From assembly GCA_031409955.1 (NCBI GenBank), contig JANNYF010000044.1, forward strand, positions 6,043 through 70,042: a DNA stretch of 64,000 nt, given 5' to 3'. Positions within the stretch are counted from its first letter, which is position 1; the number at the start of each line of letters is the position of its first letter. Source of the stretch: JAFDVL01 sp031409955 (GTDB lineage Bacteria; Acidobacteriota; Blastocatellia; RBC074). The position numbers were made by a program, and so were the translations under genes. Below, piece after piece: positions 34,701 to 44,253 of the stretch. The notes under the pieces are model-generated. The model searched no databases and was not told the origin of the DNA. It saw nothing but the letters and a program-made list of their open reading frames with translations.

Positions 34701-35651
34701 ATGAAAAAAAGCAACGTAACCTGGATCGTGATTATTGGCCTGCTGGCGTTGGGCGCGTTTAGTGTCCTGTTGGTAATTGGGGCTTTGGCCTTATCTGACG
34801 GCAGCGGATTTGGTGTCGGCGGAGATCGCATTGCGGTCATTCCCGTCGAAGGTGTGATTGACGCCACGATGGCGAGGACTGTCAATCGTCATCTCAAACA
34901 ATATGGCGAGGACGAGCGCGTCAAAGCAATTCTGCTCAGAATTGACAGTCCCGGCGGCGGCGTTGCGGCGTCGGAAGAAATATGGCGCGAAGTGAAGCGC
35001 GTTAAGGACGAGAAAAAGAAAAAGATCATCGTTTCGATGTCACAGGTCGCGGCCTCTGGTGGCTACTTCATCGCGGCCCCGGCAGATTATATTTACGCCA
35101 ATTCCAGCACGGTTACGGGCAGCATTGGCGTGATTGCGGAATGGGTTAATTTCAAAGACTTGGCGGATTGGGCCAAAGTGAAACCGGTCGTGTTCAAGAG
35201 CGGGGAATTCAAAGACACTGGCAATCCGACCCGCGATTTGACCGACCGCGAGAAGCAGTATTTTCAGTCGCTGATTGACGAACTCTATAACCAGTTTGTC
35301 AAAGTCGTGCTGGACGGACGACAGGGACGCGGGCCGGACGACAAAAAGCTGAACGAAGAGCGCGTGCGTGCCTTAGCGGATGGGCGCGTGTACACGGGCG
35401 AGACGGCGTTGGCGAACGGCTTGGTGGATAAGCTGGGCAATTATCGGGATGCGCTGAAATACACGGCAGATTTGATTGGCATGAAGGGCGATCCCAATGT
35501 CGTGACGCCGCCCGTGGAGCGGGAAAGCCTTTCGATTCTTGATCTGTTGGGCCAATCAAAAATTGCGGAAGTGCTGTCCAAACCCGGTGATTGGCCGGGG
35601 CAATTGAGTAATCTGGACACGTCCGTCAAATTCAAATATCAGTGGAAGTAA
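34701..35651 (+). CDS. sppA: Signal peptide peptidase SppA (36K type)
   Basis: 316 residues from ATG 34701. One N-terminal membrane anchor (about 5-28), then the protease domain: IAVIPVEGVID, ILLRIDSPGGGVAASEEIW, and the serine motif SQVAASGGYFIAAPADYIYANSSTVTGSIGV. The catalytic Lys is probably in the KSGEFKDTGNPTRDLTDREK region. It degrades signal peptides left in the membrane. Neighbouring rpsA, HU/IHF and HIT genes make a housekeeping cluster. Confidence 0.92.
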   Translation: MKKSNVTWIVIIGLLALGAFSVLLVIGALALSDGSGFGVGGDRIAVIPVEGVIDATMARTVNRHLKQYGEDERVKAILLRIDSPGGGVAASEEIWREVKRVKDEKKKKIIVSMSQVAASGGYFIAAPADYIYANSSTVTGSIGVIAEWVNFKDLADWAKVKPVVFKSGEFKDTGNPTRDLTDREKQYFQSLIDELYNQFVKVVLDGRQGRGPDDKKLNEERVRALADGRVYTGETALANGLVDKLGNYRDALKYTADLIGMKGDPNVVTPPVERESLSILDLLGQSKIAEVLSKPGDWPGQLSNLDTSVKFKYQWK

Positions 35652-35736
35652 GTTGGATCACAACTCGCCGGGTTGAGTGGTCGTGACCCGGACACTTCAT
35701 TCAAAGCACAATTTTCCAAACACACAGGGGCAAGCA

Positions 35737-36036
35737 ATGACTAAAGCAGAATTAGTTGAAGAAGTGGCTCGTGCCGCCGAATTGACCAAGAAAGATTCCG
35801 AAGTGATCGTGGATGAGGTTTTCAAAAACATCATTCAATCGCTCAACCGTGGCGAGAAAATCGAATTGCGCGGCTTTGGTTCTTTTCGTGTGCGCGAACG
35901 CGACGCGCGGCGGGGTCGCAATCCGAAAACCGGCGATCCGGTAGACATTCCAGCGAAACGCGTCCCGTATTTCAAGCCCGGCAAAGAACTCAAAGAGTTG
36001 ATTAACCTCGACGCGGAAGAAAAAGCTGCGGGTTGA
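35737..36036 (+). CDS. HU/IHF-family DNA-binding protein
   Basis: 99 residues from ATG 35737 (a longer frame from 35677 is not supported). Shows MTKAELVEEVA, the GFGSFRVRERDARRGRNPKTGDPVDIPAKRVPYFKPGKELK block with the DNA-bending arm, and a length nearer to IHF than HU. Location after rpsA matches ihfB in other bacteria. It compacts and bends DNA. A subunit partner is not in this window. Confidence 0.9.
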   Translation: MTKAELVEEVARAAELTKKDSEVIVDEVFKNIIQSLNRGEKIELRGFGSFRVRERDARRGRNPKTGDPVDIPAKRVPYFKPGKELKELINLDAEEKAAG

Positions 36037-36052
36037 GATCGGTGGAGCCGCA

Positions 36053-36547
36053 ATGGAATTTCTGTGGAGTCCCTGGCGTAATCACTACGTTACTTCCGGT
36101 CAGGCGGAGCCACTTCCAGGCTGCATTTTCTGCTCTTTCGCTGCGCCTGCCGCGCCTGAATTTGACGACGAACATTACATCCTGTGGCGCGGGCAACATA
36201 ACTTTATCCTCCTCAACCTTTACCCTTACACCACCGCGCACCTGCTGATTGTGCCTTTCGCGCACGTTGCACAGTTGGTCGCTGTTGCCAAATCTGTCAC
36301 AGATGAAATGATGGATTTGGCGAAAGAAGCACAGCGTGCCATCGGTCTGGAATACCAACCCGATGGTTATAATTTAGGCATGAATTTAGGCAGTGCCGCC
36401 GGGGCCGGGATCGCTGCGCATTTGCATTTGCACCTGCTCCCACGCTGGAGCGGCGACGCGAATTTTATGACGACCGTTGGTGAAACTCGTGTACTGCCCG
36501 AAGCGTTGCCCGACACGTATCAAAAACTGAAAAAACATTTCTCGTAG
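36053..36547 (+). CDS. HIT-family nucleotide hydrolase/transferase
   Basis: 164 residues. The histidine triad HLHLHLLPRW is intact, preceded by NLGMNLGSAAGAGIAAH. An N-terminal SPWR-like start (MEFLWSPWRNHYVTS) and the CIFC pair (zinc-type cysteines) match the galactose-uridylyltransferase-like / AP4A phosphorylase-like branch of HIT proteins. Substrate probably a dinucleoside polyphosphate or nucleoside phosphoramidate. 16 bp after the HU/IHF gene. Confidence 0.88.
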   Translation: MEFLWSPWRNHYVTSGQAEPLPGCIFCSFAAPAAPEFDDEHYILWRGQHNFILLNLYPYTTAHLLIVPFAHVAQLVAVAKSVTDEMMDLAKEAQRAIGLEYQPDGYNLGMNLGSAAGAGIAAHLHLHLLPRWSGDANFMTTVGETRVLPEALPDTYQKLKKHFS

Positions 36548-36680
36548 CTTCCCTCCAACGTCACGGCTTGCCAATTCATTATTCCGAAATTCTCTGCTAC
36601 TCTGTTCCTCGCCTATTACTTCTACATTGTTTCGATAGACAATCGAACCCCGCTCACAAGCCTTTTTTCAGGAGGTGAAT

Positions 36681-37775
36681 ATGCGACCAAATTTTTCGCC
36701 GCCGAGCATCATCGGCTGGTTCTGTTTACTGCTCAGTTTTCCGGCGCTGGCACAAACCTCGAATCGCAATGATCCCGGCAGTGGGGCTGGTGGGACACGT
36801 GGCAATCACGTCATTCGCGGCAAAATCTTCTTGCCATCGGGACGACTGCCCGAACACCGCATGCGCATCGTGTTGGAAGTGGCGAGCGGCGGCATTTTTA
36901 GTGAAACCTTTTCCGATTCGGTCGGCGGCTTTGAATTCCGCTCCTTGCCCAACAACAACTACCGCCTCATCGTGCCGAGCGATGGACAATCGTATGACAA
37001 GGCCGAGGAGAACATGGAGGTCTCTGGTTCGATCTCGCGGACCTACACGGCGCAACTTTTCCTGCGGGAAAAAGACAGCGACAACCGCAGGGTCTCGAAC
37101 AATAAAATGATCTCGGCGGGCGAATTTGCGCAGGATGTCCCGAAGGCCGCGAAGAAAAGTTACGAACAAGGCGTCAAGAAACTCAAGGACGGCAAAGGCG
37201 ATGAGGCGATCACACTTTTTCAAGACGCCTTGAAAGTGTTTCCCGACTATGTGCAAGCGCTCAATAAGGTCGGCGAACATCAGGTCGGAAAACAAAAACT
37301 CGCTGAGGCCGAAGTGACGTTCAAACGCGCCGCTGAATCTAGCCCCAAGTATCCGCACACCTACATCAATCTGGGGATGTTGATGGTGCAACTGAAACGC
37401 TATCCAGAAGCCGTTGAATTTTTAGAGGCTGCCATCAAATTGGATGAAAGTTTCCCGATGGCACATTTGAACCTCGGCGTGGCGCTGCTTGAGAAAACAC
37501 CGCAACAGGATGCCGATCTGGAACGAGCCGAGCGAGCCTTCAGCAAAGCCCTGGCCTTGGGCGGAATGCAACTTGCCTACGTTCACAAATTCCTCTTCAA
37601 TCTTTACTTGCGCCGCCACGATTACAACCGCGCCGTGGCGGCGTTGGAAGCCTATTTGAAGGATGTGCCCAATGCGCCGGACAAGCCTCAGGTGCAGGAG
37701 ATGATTGCCAAAGTTAAGAAAGCTGCATCCTCGATAAATCAAAAGGCAAATCTCAAAAGGTCAGCCCCCAATTGA
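36681..37775 (+). CDS. Exported TPR protein with N-terminal carboxypeptidase-like domain
   Basis: 364 residues from ATG 36681, behind an AGGAGGTGAAT ribosome binding site. Signal peptide to about residue 25 (FCLLLSFPALAQ). Residues ~35-130 form a beta-sandwich like the carboxypeptidase regulatory domain (VIRGKIFLPSGRLPEHRMRI...GGFEFRSLPNNNYRLIV). From ~150 to 345 there are about five tetratricopeptide repeats (KLKDGKGDEAITLFQDALKVFPDYVQAL, and so on). It is a periplasmic scaffold of unknown partner. The stop abuts a palindromic AAATTTGAGAT repeat. Confidence 0.85.
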   Translation: MRPNFSPPSIIGWFCLLLSFPALAQTSNRNDPGSGAGGTRGNHVIRGKIFLPSGRLPEHRMRIVLEVASGGIFSETFSDSVGGFEFRSLPNNNYRLIVPSDGQSYDKAEENMEVSGSISRTYTAQLFLREKDSDNRRVSNNKMISAGEFAQDVPKAAKKSYEQGVKKLKDGKGDEAITLFQDALKVFPDYVQALNKVGEHQVGKQKLAEAEVTFKRAAESSPKYPHTYINLGMLMVQLKRYPEAVEFLEAAIKLDESFPMAHLNLGVALLEKTPQQDADLERAERAFSKALALGGMQLAYVHKFLFNLYLRRHDYNRAVAALEAYLKDVPNAPDKPQVQEMIAKVKKAASSINQKANLKRSAPN

Positions 37776-37804
37776 TCTCAAATTTGAGATTTGAAATTTG
37801 AGAT
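37775..37804. terminator. AT-rich hairpin between convergent genes
   Basis: Perfect 11-bp stem ATCTCAAATTT / AAATTTGAGAT (37775-37785 with 37794-37804), loop 8 nt, starting in the TPR gene stop codon and 13 bp from the UPF0182 stop. Internal TTTGAGAT words are reiterated. Confidence 0.6.
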
Positions 37805-37817
37805 GAACTGCCCTTGT

Positions 37818-40679
37818 TCACTTCCCCTTACTAATCTCTTCCAACGACGCGCGCAATCGTTTCAACTCTTCGCCGTATTTGGCCCAATTGCCTTCGCGTA
37901 AGGCTTGTTCGGCGCGGTCGTATTGCTGCAAGGCTTGCGCGGCTAAGCCGGACGTGGCAGTAGCGGGCGCAGGCTGGGCCTGGGATTGTGGTTGCGCGGC
38001 GTTGGCTAATGTTTCGGCTGGCGGTTGCGTGGACGTGGCGGTATTGCCGAAGAGCTTGTTGAGGCTTTGTTCCAGCGTTTCACCCATCGCAATGCGGTCT
38101 TCTCCGTAGGCGACGATCACGCGTTTGAGTTCGGGAATTTTGCCAGTGTCGGCTTGCAGGTAGAGGGGCTGCACATACAGCAGCGACTCTTTAATAGGAA
38201 TCACCAGCATCGTCCCGAACACGACCTTGGAGCCGCGTTGATTCCACAAGGTCAACTGGCCTGAGATTTCCGCGTCCTGATTGATGCGCCCGATGATTTG
38301 TTTGGGGCCATAAATTTGCTTCTGTTTGGGAATGCGATAGACCACCATTTGCCCGTAATTTTCCGGGTCACACCGCGCCACCATCCAGGCCGCCAGGTTC
38401 AGTTTATTTTTCGGCACGAACGGCAACATCACCAGAAATTCCTCGGTCGGCGCATTCGGCAATTTCATGATTGTGTAGTACGGCTCCATCAAATCCGGCT
38501 GGCCGTCGCGTTCGCTGGCAGAAGCGATTTCCCATTGATCTTCCTTATTGTAAAACACCTGTGGCTGATCCATGTGGTAGGTTGCATAGACCTGCGTTTG
38601 AATGCGGAAGATGTCTTCGGGATACCGTAAATGGGCCAGCAAGTCCGGCGGCATTTCTTTGAGCGGTTTGAGGATGCCCGGAAAGATGCGCGCGTAGGTT
38701 TGAATCACCGGATCGCGTTCATCCGCCATGTACAATTGCACATCGCCGTTGTAGGCATCAATGACCGCTTTGACCGAGTTGCGAATGTAATTCAGCGGCT
38801 GAGTTTCGAGGCGCGAGCCTTGCGAATACGGATAGCGATTGCTGGTCGTGTAGGCATCACATAGCCAGTAGCATTTGCCGCCGGAGATCACCATGTATGG
38901 ATCACGATCCAGCAGCAGGAATGGCGCGATCTGACTCAACCGCTCTTTGATGTTGCGATGAAATAGCACGCGACTTTCCGCTGTGATGTCATCCGACAGC
39001 ATCAATTTCAATTCGCCGAACCGCGTCGAAAACAACAGCTTGCGAATGTACGATCCAAGTGAAACGCCGCCTGTCCCCTCGTAGGTTGTGAATTGATTTT
39101 TCTCGCCTTCGGGGTAATTAAATTCCTGCTGCTTCGTGCGCACATACACTTGTTCATTGGTCATTTCGCCGTAGTAAATTTCCGGGCGATCAATTTTCAA
39201 ATCGGGCAAGGTCGAACTTGGCGGAATGTCTTTGATATATAGCACAGGCAAACCGCCTGGCGTGACCTGATGCACCGGCCCCAGCGTCAATCCGTAGCCA
39301 TGCGTGAAGATCAGCCGCTCATTGATCCAATTGCGATTCGGCAGCTTTTCGCTTTCCAATTCGCGCACGGACAACATCACTTGCTGCTCTTCGCCGTTGA
39401 TTTTGTACCGATCATTGTCCACGCCCAGGAAACCATAGTACGGTCGAATTTCCTGCAACTGCGCAAACGTACTGAGCAAAGGAGCCTGATCCCACAAGCG
39501 AATGCCATTGATCGTGCGCCGATTGTCCTGAATATCTTTGGCGGTCAAGGTGGACACACCGGTCAACTCGCGTTCTTCGACGGTGTTCAGGTTGTAGGCT
39601 TTGCGCGTGGCGGCAATGCTGTATTCGATGAAGGGCGATTCTTTTTGCAATTCATTCGGCGCGACCGAGAACCGTTGCACCAGCATCGGATAGACAAAAC
39701 CTGCCAGCGTCACCAACGCGAACAAGCTGATGCCGACTGCGATCAGGCGATATCCTTTCAGGAAAATGCTGGCCAGCGCCGCCAACGCCACCAACAACAG
39801 CACTGCAATCTTTGCCCAAATGAACGGCACGTTGGCGTTGATGTCCGTGTAGCCTGCGCCGGAAACGGATCCGTAAGACCCAAACAACAGGGCCGGTAAA
39901 TCAAGGTAGTAACGCCATGCCAGCAGCCCCGCCAGCGCCGCGCCCAGCACCAGCAATTGCGTGCGCGCACCACTGGTCACCCAAATGCCCGGCTTTTCTG
40001 TGTCGCCGCCCAATCGGAACCCAATCGCAGCGCGTCCGAGATACACGACGACGGCAGCGATCACAGCCAATACCAGCAAGGTCACCAGCGAGCCGGAGAT
40101 GAAATCCAGGAACGGCAATTTGAAAAAGTAAAAGCCGATGTCATAGCCAAACACCGGGTCTTGTTCGCCGAACGATGTGCCGTGTCGAAAGAGCAAAAAC
40201 TCATCCCACACGCCCCAACATTGCAAGCCGAAAAACACGCCGATCACCAATGAAATCGGCACGGCGAGCTTCGCAATCACCTTCCCGGCGTCGGCCATTG
40301 CGATTTCCTGACCCCCGATCTGAAACGTATAGCCCGCGACGTTCGCTGCCCCACTGACACGCAACGCGATTTGCAAACTGAGCCAGAACAACAACGCCGC
40401 CGCGCCTCCTCCGACTGCGCCCGCCATCAGTTTCGTCGTCAGCACCGTCGAAAACACCGATTGATAACCGAGTTCCTTGAACCACAGCCAATCGGTGTAA
40501 AAACCCGCCCACGCCGGCCAACCAATCAACAGCAAAGCGGCCAGCGCGCCGAGCAACCACAAGCGCCAACGAAAGGGGCGTGGGCCGAAATCTCCTGGAG
40601 TTACTTTGCGGCGCGGGACATTGCCGCCATTCGATGGGTCAGTATCAAATTCGTCGTAGAGAGGTTCTGGTTCGTGCAT
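37818..40679 (-). CDS. UPF0182-family membrane protein
   Basis: 953 residues from ATG 40679, behind AAGGAGCC; a longer frame from 40751 is rejected. Seven hydrophobic segments lie in the first ~350 residues (for example WLLGALAALLLIGWPAWAGFYTDWLWFKELGYQSVF). A large exported domain follows, with UPF0182 features RVLFHRNIKERLSQIAPFLLLDRDPYMVI, the AYNGDVQLY block and VARCDPENYGQMVVYR. The C-terminal ~80 residues are Gln/Ala/Pro-rich plus a coiled segment. The family is widespread but without a known function. Confidence 0.92.
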   Translation of the reverse strand: MHEPEPLYDEFDTDPSNGGNVPRRKVTPGDFGPRPFRWRLWLLGALAALLLIGWPAWAGFYTDWLWFKELGYQSVFSTVLTTKLMAGAVGGGAAALLFWLSLQIALRVSGAANVAGYTFQIGGQEIAMADAGKVIAKLAVPISLVIGVFFGLQCWGVWDEFLLFRHGTSFGEQDPVFGYDIGFYFFKLPFLDFISGSLVTLLVLAVIAAVVVYLGRAAIGFRLGGDTEKPGIWVTSGARTQLLVLGAALAGLLAWRYYLDLPALLFGSYGSVSGAGYTDINANVPFIWAKIAVLLLVALAALASIFLKGYRLIAVGISLFALVTLAGFVYPMLVQRFSVAPNELQKESPFIEYSIAATRKAYNLNTVEERELTGVSTLTAKDIQDNRRTINGIRLWDQAPLLSTFAQLQEIRPYYGFLGVDNDRYKINGEEQQVMLSVRELESEKLPNRNWINERLIFTHGYGLTLGPVHQVTPGGLPVLYIKDIPPSSTLPDLKIDRPEIYYGEMTNEQVYVRTKQQEFNYPEGEKNQFTTYEGTGGVSLGSYIRKLLFSTRFGELKLMLSDDITAESRVLFHRNIKERLSQIAPFLLLDRDPYMVISGGKCYWLCDAYTTSNRYPYSQGSRLETQPLNYIRNSVKAVIDAYNGDVQLYMADERDPVIQTYARIFPGILKPLKEMPPDLLAHLRYPEDIFRIQTQVYATYHMDQPQVFYNKEDQWEIASASERDGQPDLMEPYYTIMKLPNAPTEEFLVMLPFVPKNKLNLAAWMVARCDPENYGQMVVYRIPKQKQIYGPKQIIGRINQDAEISGQLTLWNQRGSKVVFGTMLVIPIKESLLYVQPLYLQADTGKIPELKRVIVAYGEDRIAMGETLEQSLNKLFGNTATSTQPPAETLANAAQPQSQAQPAPATATSGLAAQALQQYDRAEQALREGNWAKYGEELKRLRASLEEISKGK

Positions 40680-40710
40680 TGAGGCTCCTTGGGTAGTACA
40701 GCGTTCTCGG

Positions 40711-40848
40711 ATTGGTACGGTACGAAGAGCAGTAGCGCAATTGTTCGACAAACTGAAGTTTGTCGAAGTCTTTTCCTTGCAAGCCTGACGACAAACTGAA
40801 GTTTATCGAACCTCGCTACCGCTCGCAGTAATGTACCGATTATGGCTC
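40711..40848. repeat. Nested repeat: two 24-bp palindromes inside imperfect outer arms
   Basis: TTCGACAAACTGAAGTTTGTCGAA-type palindromes (10-bp stem, 4-nt loop) occur at 40744-40767 (perfect) and 40787-40810 (one change). They are enclosed by outer arms of about 30 nt (near 40711-40740 and 40815-40848) that pair imperfectly and carry a GTAC...GAGC.GTAGCG word also seen in the repeat at 46537-46608. Position: upstream of the UPF0182 gene, downstream of tsaD. Confidence 0.7.
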
Positions 40849-40873
40849 GCATTGTGCGGCAGGTGATCGCTTC

Positions 40874-41947
40874 TTACAACCGATAGCGTTTCTTTTTCTT
40901 TGTGTCAACGACTTCGACGTCTACATTGGGCAACCGCAAACTCAGATCGGCGCTCAGGTCCAGGCCTGCCTGTTCGCCGCGCAGCAGCTTGGGATAGCCC
41001 GCTGCGGCAATCATTGCCGCATTGTCGGTGGTGTAAATCGGGGCCGGAATATACGCCGGAATCTTGAGTTCCGCTGCGAGTTGTTGGATGGCTTCGCGCA
41101 GTTCTGAATTGCACGCGACGCCGCCCGCCAGCAGCAATGTTTTCGGTTGATGCACTTCCGCCGCTTTGCGCACGCTGCGCACCAGCGCCCGCACCACCGC
41201 ATTTTGAAAGCTTGCGCACAGGTCGAGGATTTGTGGCGGCGGCGCTGCTGGGTTCGCTGCCGGTTCGATTTTGTGTTCGCGCACGTAGCGCAGCACTGCC
41301 GATTTCAAACCGCTGAACGAAAAGTCCAACCGATTGGCTTTGATCTCCGCCAGCGGAAAGACAATCGCGCGTTTGTTGCCGTGTTTCGCCCACCGATCAA
41401 TCATCGGGCCGCCGGGATAGCCGAGGCCAATCAGCTTGGCCACTTTGTCGAACGCCTCACCCGCCGCATCATCGCGCGTGCGCCCGATGAGTTTGTATTT
41501 CTCGGCTGCGGGCAACAGAAACAAATTCGTATGCCCGCCCGACACGATCAACGCCAGCGCTGGATATTCGGGCGGCGGGAATTCAAACGCGACCGAGTAG
41601 ACGTGCCCTTCGATGTGATTGACGCCGACGATGGGCTTGCGCGCCGCGTAGGCAATGCCTTTCGCATAGTTGATGCCAACCAGCAGGCAGCCAATCAGGC
41701 CGGGGCCTTGCGTGACGGCGATGCCATCCAGATCGTGCGGTGTGACATTGGCCTGCTCCAACGCGGCATTGACCACGCCTGCAATTTTTTCGAGATGCTC
41801 GCGCGAAGCGATTTCCGGCACCACGCCGCCGAACCGCCGATGCGTAGCGACTTGCGAATAGATGACGTTCGACCGCACGCGCGTGCCATCTTCGACAATC
41901 GCCGCCGCCGTTTCGTCGCATGAAGTTTCGATGCCGAGGGTTAACAT
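40874..41947 (-). CDS. tsaD: tRNA N6-threonylcarbamoyladenosine transferase
   Basis: 357 residues, complete. LGIETSCDETAAAIV at the start, the metal-binding HIEGH motif (NHIEGHVYS), the VSGGHTNL loop, and the ASFQNAVVRAL and LLAGGVACN blocks define TsaD/Kae1. It transfers threonylcarbamoyl to A37 of ANN-decoding tRNAs. The C-terminus has an extra Lys-rich KKKKRYRL tail. The start is ATG 41947. Confidence 0.95.
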   Translation of the reverse strand: MLTLGIETSCDETAAAIVEDGTRVRSNVIYSQVATHRRFGGVVPEIASREHLEKIAGVVNAALEQANVTPHDLDGIAVTQGPGLIGCLLVGINYAKGIAYAARKPIVGVNHIEGHVYSVAFEFPPPEYPALALIVSGGHTNLFLLPAAEKYKLIGRTRDDAAGEAFDKVAKLIGLGYPGGPMIDRWAKHGNKRAIVFPLAEIKANRLDFSFSGLKSAVLRYVREHKIEPAANPAAPPPQILDLCASFQNAVVRALVRSVRKAAEVHQPKTLLLAGGVACNSELREAIQQLAAELKIPAYIPAPIYTTDNAAMIAAAGYPKLLRGEQAGLDLSADLSLRLPNVDVEVVDTKKKKRYRL

Positions 41948-41955
41948 AAAAACTC

Positions 41956-42036
41956 AAATCAAAAGGCAAAAGTGGGATGCGGCGGCTGACCAGTTACAAA
42001 ATCAGAATCAAGTGCCTACCCTTTACCTTTTGATTT
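41956..42036. repeat. Inverted repeat between SpoIIE-phosphatase and tsaD genes
   Basis: Left arm AAATCAAAAGGCAAAAG (41956-41972) and right arm CTTTACCTTTTGATTT (42021-42036) pair over about 16 nt with one change and one bulge. The sequence after the left arm (AAGTGGGATGCGGCGGCTG) resembles that after the left arm of the repeat inside the VWFA gene, suggesting the same element family. Confidence 0.65.
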
Positions 42037-43337
42037 TAAGCGCTCGCTTCGTCCGCGATTTCCTGTCGTCGCACAAGCACCACCGTGCTGTCATCGTCCG
42101 GTTTTCGATATTCCGGTAAGCCGCAATCAAAGACGCGATGGCACAGCGTGTTGACTTCGCCGTTGCTGAATTGATTGACCAGCCGCAGGATTTCCTTGGA
42201 GCCGTGGCCTCGTTCTTTCGCCAAACCGGCATACGCGCCGTCGGTGTAAAGCAACAGCATGTCGCCCTTCGCAAAGGCAATCGTTTCTTCCATGATCGGC
42301 CCAAATTCATTGGCTCCGAGCACCAAAGAATTGACGGGCAATTGTTGCGGCGCACGTTTGCTGATGTGAATCACCGGCGGAATACACGCATTGAGGTATT
42401 GCAGATTTGCCCCTTCCCACCGCACCATCACGCAACTCACCATTTGATCTTTGCGCCACAGTCGCAGGTTCAGTTCCATCGCAATATCCGTGAGGGTCGC
42501 TTTTTCCCCTGCCAATTGCTTGATTTGCTGTTGCAGTTCGCTTGCCTCCAACGCGGCGTGCAAGCCCTGTCCCGCCAAATCGCCAAGCACCACCATCGGG
42601 CCGCGCGCCGTTTCAAAGGCCGCGTAAAAATCACCACTCGTCTTCGTGCCAACGCCGTGTTTGTAGGTCGCATACAGGCCGGGCAAATTGTAGCGCGCAG
42701 GCGGAAACGATTGCGCGTGAACCACCGCCGTCAGCTCCGCTTCTTTCTCGCTCGCGCCGAGTTGATACGCCTCTTGCGCCGCTTTCTGTGCCGCTTCCGT
42801 CAGTTCCTGTTGCGGTCGTTTCGTGAGGGCAATTGCTGCCAGTGCCATCGCCCCAATTGCCAACAAACGCGGCAACGCCAGCGAGCCAATCGCATACAAG
42901 CTGACCAGTGCGTAAAAGGCTACGAAAAACGATGCGACTTGCAGCACCAGCCAAAAATTGGAGCGGCGCGCCGTCAGCGCCAACACGGGGAAGTAGCAGA
43001 GAAACACGAGCCAGCCTTTGGTATTGAAGACGCCCTGCCACGCACAAAGCAACAGGCCGAAGCTGAGAATCGCTACATCAATCCAAAGGGAAAGGCTGCT
43101 GGCGGCATTCGTTTTTGCGCGCCGACCAAACACGAACGCCGCGCTCAGCCACAGCAGCGCCAGTGTTAGATACAGAAACTTCGCCGCGCTGTCAGCGCTC
43201 AGTGTCCAAAGTGTCGCAACCAGAAACATCGCACCAAAATACCAACGCAATTGATTGGCAGAGAGGTTGGCGGACGCACCAAATTGTCCAAAGATGTCGT
43301 CTATTGTTTTCGGTATTCGATCCAGAATCTTCTTCAT
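42036..43337 (-). CDS. Membrane SpoIIE/PP2C-type serine phosphatase
   Basis: 433 residues. About six transmembrane helices lie in residues 30-185, then a short coiled linker (QELTEAAQKAAQEAYQLGASEKEAELTAV). The PP2C/SpoIIE domain (about 220-425) has the metal-site motifs KTSGDFYAAF, VVLGDLAGQGLHAAL, LLLYTDGAYAG and DDDSTVVLVRR. Such proteins dephosphorylate anti-sigma antagonists in partner-switch pathways. No anti-sigma or antagonist gene is adjacent, so its target is unknown. Confidence 0.88.
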   Translation of the reverse strand: MKKILDRIPKTIDDIFGQFGASANLSANQLRWYFGAMFLVATLWTLSADSAAKFLYLTLALLWLSAAFVFGRRAKTNAASSLSLWIDVAILSFGLLLCAWQGVFNTKGWLVFLCYFPVLALTARRSNFWLVLQVASFFVAFYALVSLYAIGSLALPRLLAIGAMALAAIALTKRPQQELTEAAQKAAQEAYQLGASEKEAELTAVVHAQSFPPARYNLPGLYATYKHGVGTKTSGDFYAAFETARGPMVVLGDLAGQGLHAALEASELQQQIKQLAGEKATLTDIAMELNLRLWRKDQMVSCVMVRWEGANLQYLNACIPPVIHISKRAPQQLPVNSLVLGANEFGPIMEETIAFAKGDMLLLYTDGAYAGLAKERGHGSKEILRLVNQFSNGEVNTLCHRVFDCGLPEYRKPDDDSTVVLVRRQEIADEASA

Positions 43338-43445
43338 TCGTTCGGCGTTCCTGATGAGTGGATATTTGTGTCAACGGAGGCGGTACGATACCGCAAAACC
43401 GAGCGTTTCCCAAATTGCCTGCCCGTTCGACAGCCGCAGCAGAAC

Positions 43446-43545
43446 AGAGAATACGGAACAAACGGAAATCACCGAACAAACGGAAAGGGGCAGGCATAAC
43501 TCTTTTTCCGTCTATTCCGTGATTTCCGTTTGTTCCGTATTCTCT
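43446..43545. repeat. 41-bp inverted repeat upstream of the ECF sigma gene
   Basis: Left arm 43446-43486 and right arm 43505-43545 are reverse complements at 38 of 41 positions, loop 18 nt. The arm is built from ACGGAACAAACGGAAATCAC words. It occupies most of the 301-bp divergent gap (43338-43638) between the phosphatase and the sigma gene, so it lies in or near both promoters. Confidence 0.9.
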
Positions 43546-43638
43546 CCGGCGTTCCTTCTGATCTGCATATTTTTTTCATCCCGCCGCTATCCTTTTTCGT
43601 AGAGCTTGTCTCTAGGCTTATGAAGGCGAGAGGCAGGA

Positions 43639-44253
43639 ATGAACGTAGACAGCATCTTGAAACAATGGCCGGAAACATTGCCCGATGACCTCTTGGTCGG
43701 TTTAGCGATCCTCGGCGATTTGCGTTCGTTCGATGTGCTGGCGCTGCGCTATCGCAAGGCGGTGTTGCGCGTCGCGCAAGTGTACGCCCATGCGGAACTC
43801 GCCGAGGATATCGTGCAGGAAGCCTTGCTGATCGCTTTCAAAGCGTTGCCTACGATTGACGACCCCGCAAAATTCGCGTCGTGGTTATATGCCATCACGC
43901 GCCATGCGGCGCTGCGAATCAGTAAGAGTGAGAGCGCCAAGAATCAAAATCGCGTGGATTTGGATGAATTGTTGCTCGCACAGAGCGAGGCTTTGGCGCG
44001 GCCTTTTTTTGAGGCCGATACGTTTGAGACGGCCTGGGTACGCGCTGCGATTGATGAATTGGCGGACGAGTATCGGCTGATTTTGCAACTGCGGTTTTAC
44101 GACGAAATGTCGCTCAAGCGGATTGCAAAGTTTTTGGAATTGCCGCTTACGACCGTGAAATGGCGCTTGCATCGCGCGAAGCAATTATTGAAAGAAAAGC
44201 TTACCCCTACACCTGTTCCTGCCCGGCGCGAACGGGTCTTACAACGGAGATAA
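43639..44253 (+). CDS. ECF-family RNA polymerase sigma factor
   Basis: 204 residues. Region 2: FDVLALRYRKAVLRVAQVYAHAELAEDIVQEALLIAFKAL, then FASWLYAITRHAALR. Region 4: AIDELADEYRLILQLRFYDEMSLKRIAKFLELPLTTVKWRLHRAKQLLKEKL. The N-terminal ~20 residues (MNVDSILKQWPETLPDDLL) are an unusual extension. The stop overlaps the start of an unknown gene (TAATG), so that gene is probably its regulator or partner. Confidence 0.92.
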   Translation: MNVDSILKQWPETLPDDLLVGLAILGDLRSFDVLALRYRKAVLRVAQVYAHAELAEDIVQEALLIAFKALPTIDDPAKFASWLYAITRHAALRISKSESAKNQNRVDLDELLLAQSEALARPFFEADTFETAWVRAAIDELADEYRLILQLRFYDEMSLKRIAKFLELPLTTVKWRLHRAKQLLKEKLTPTPVPARRERVLQRR

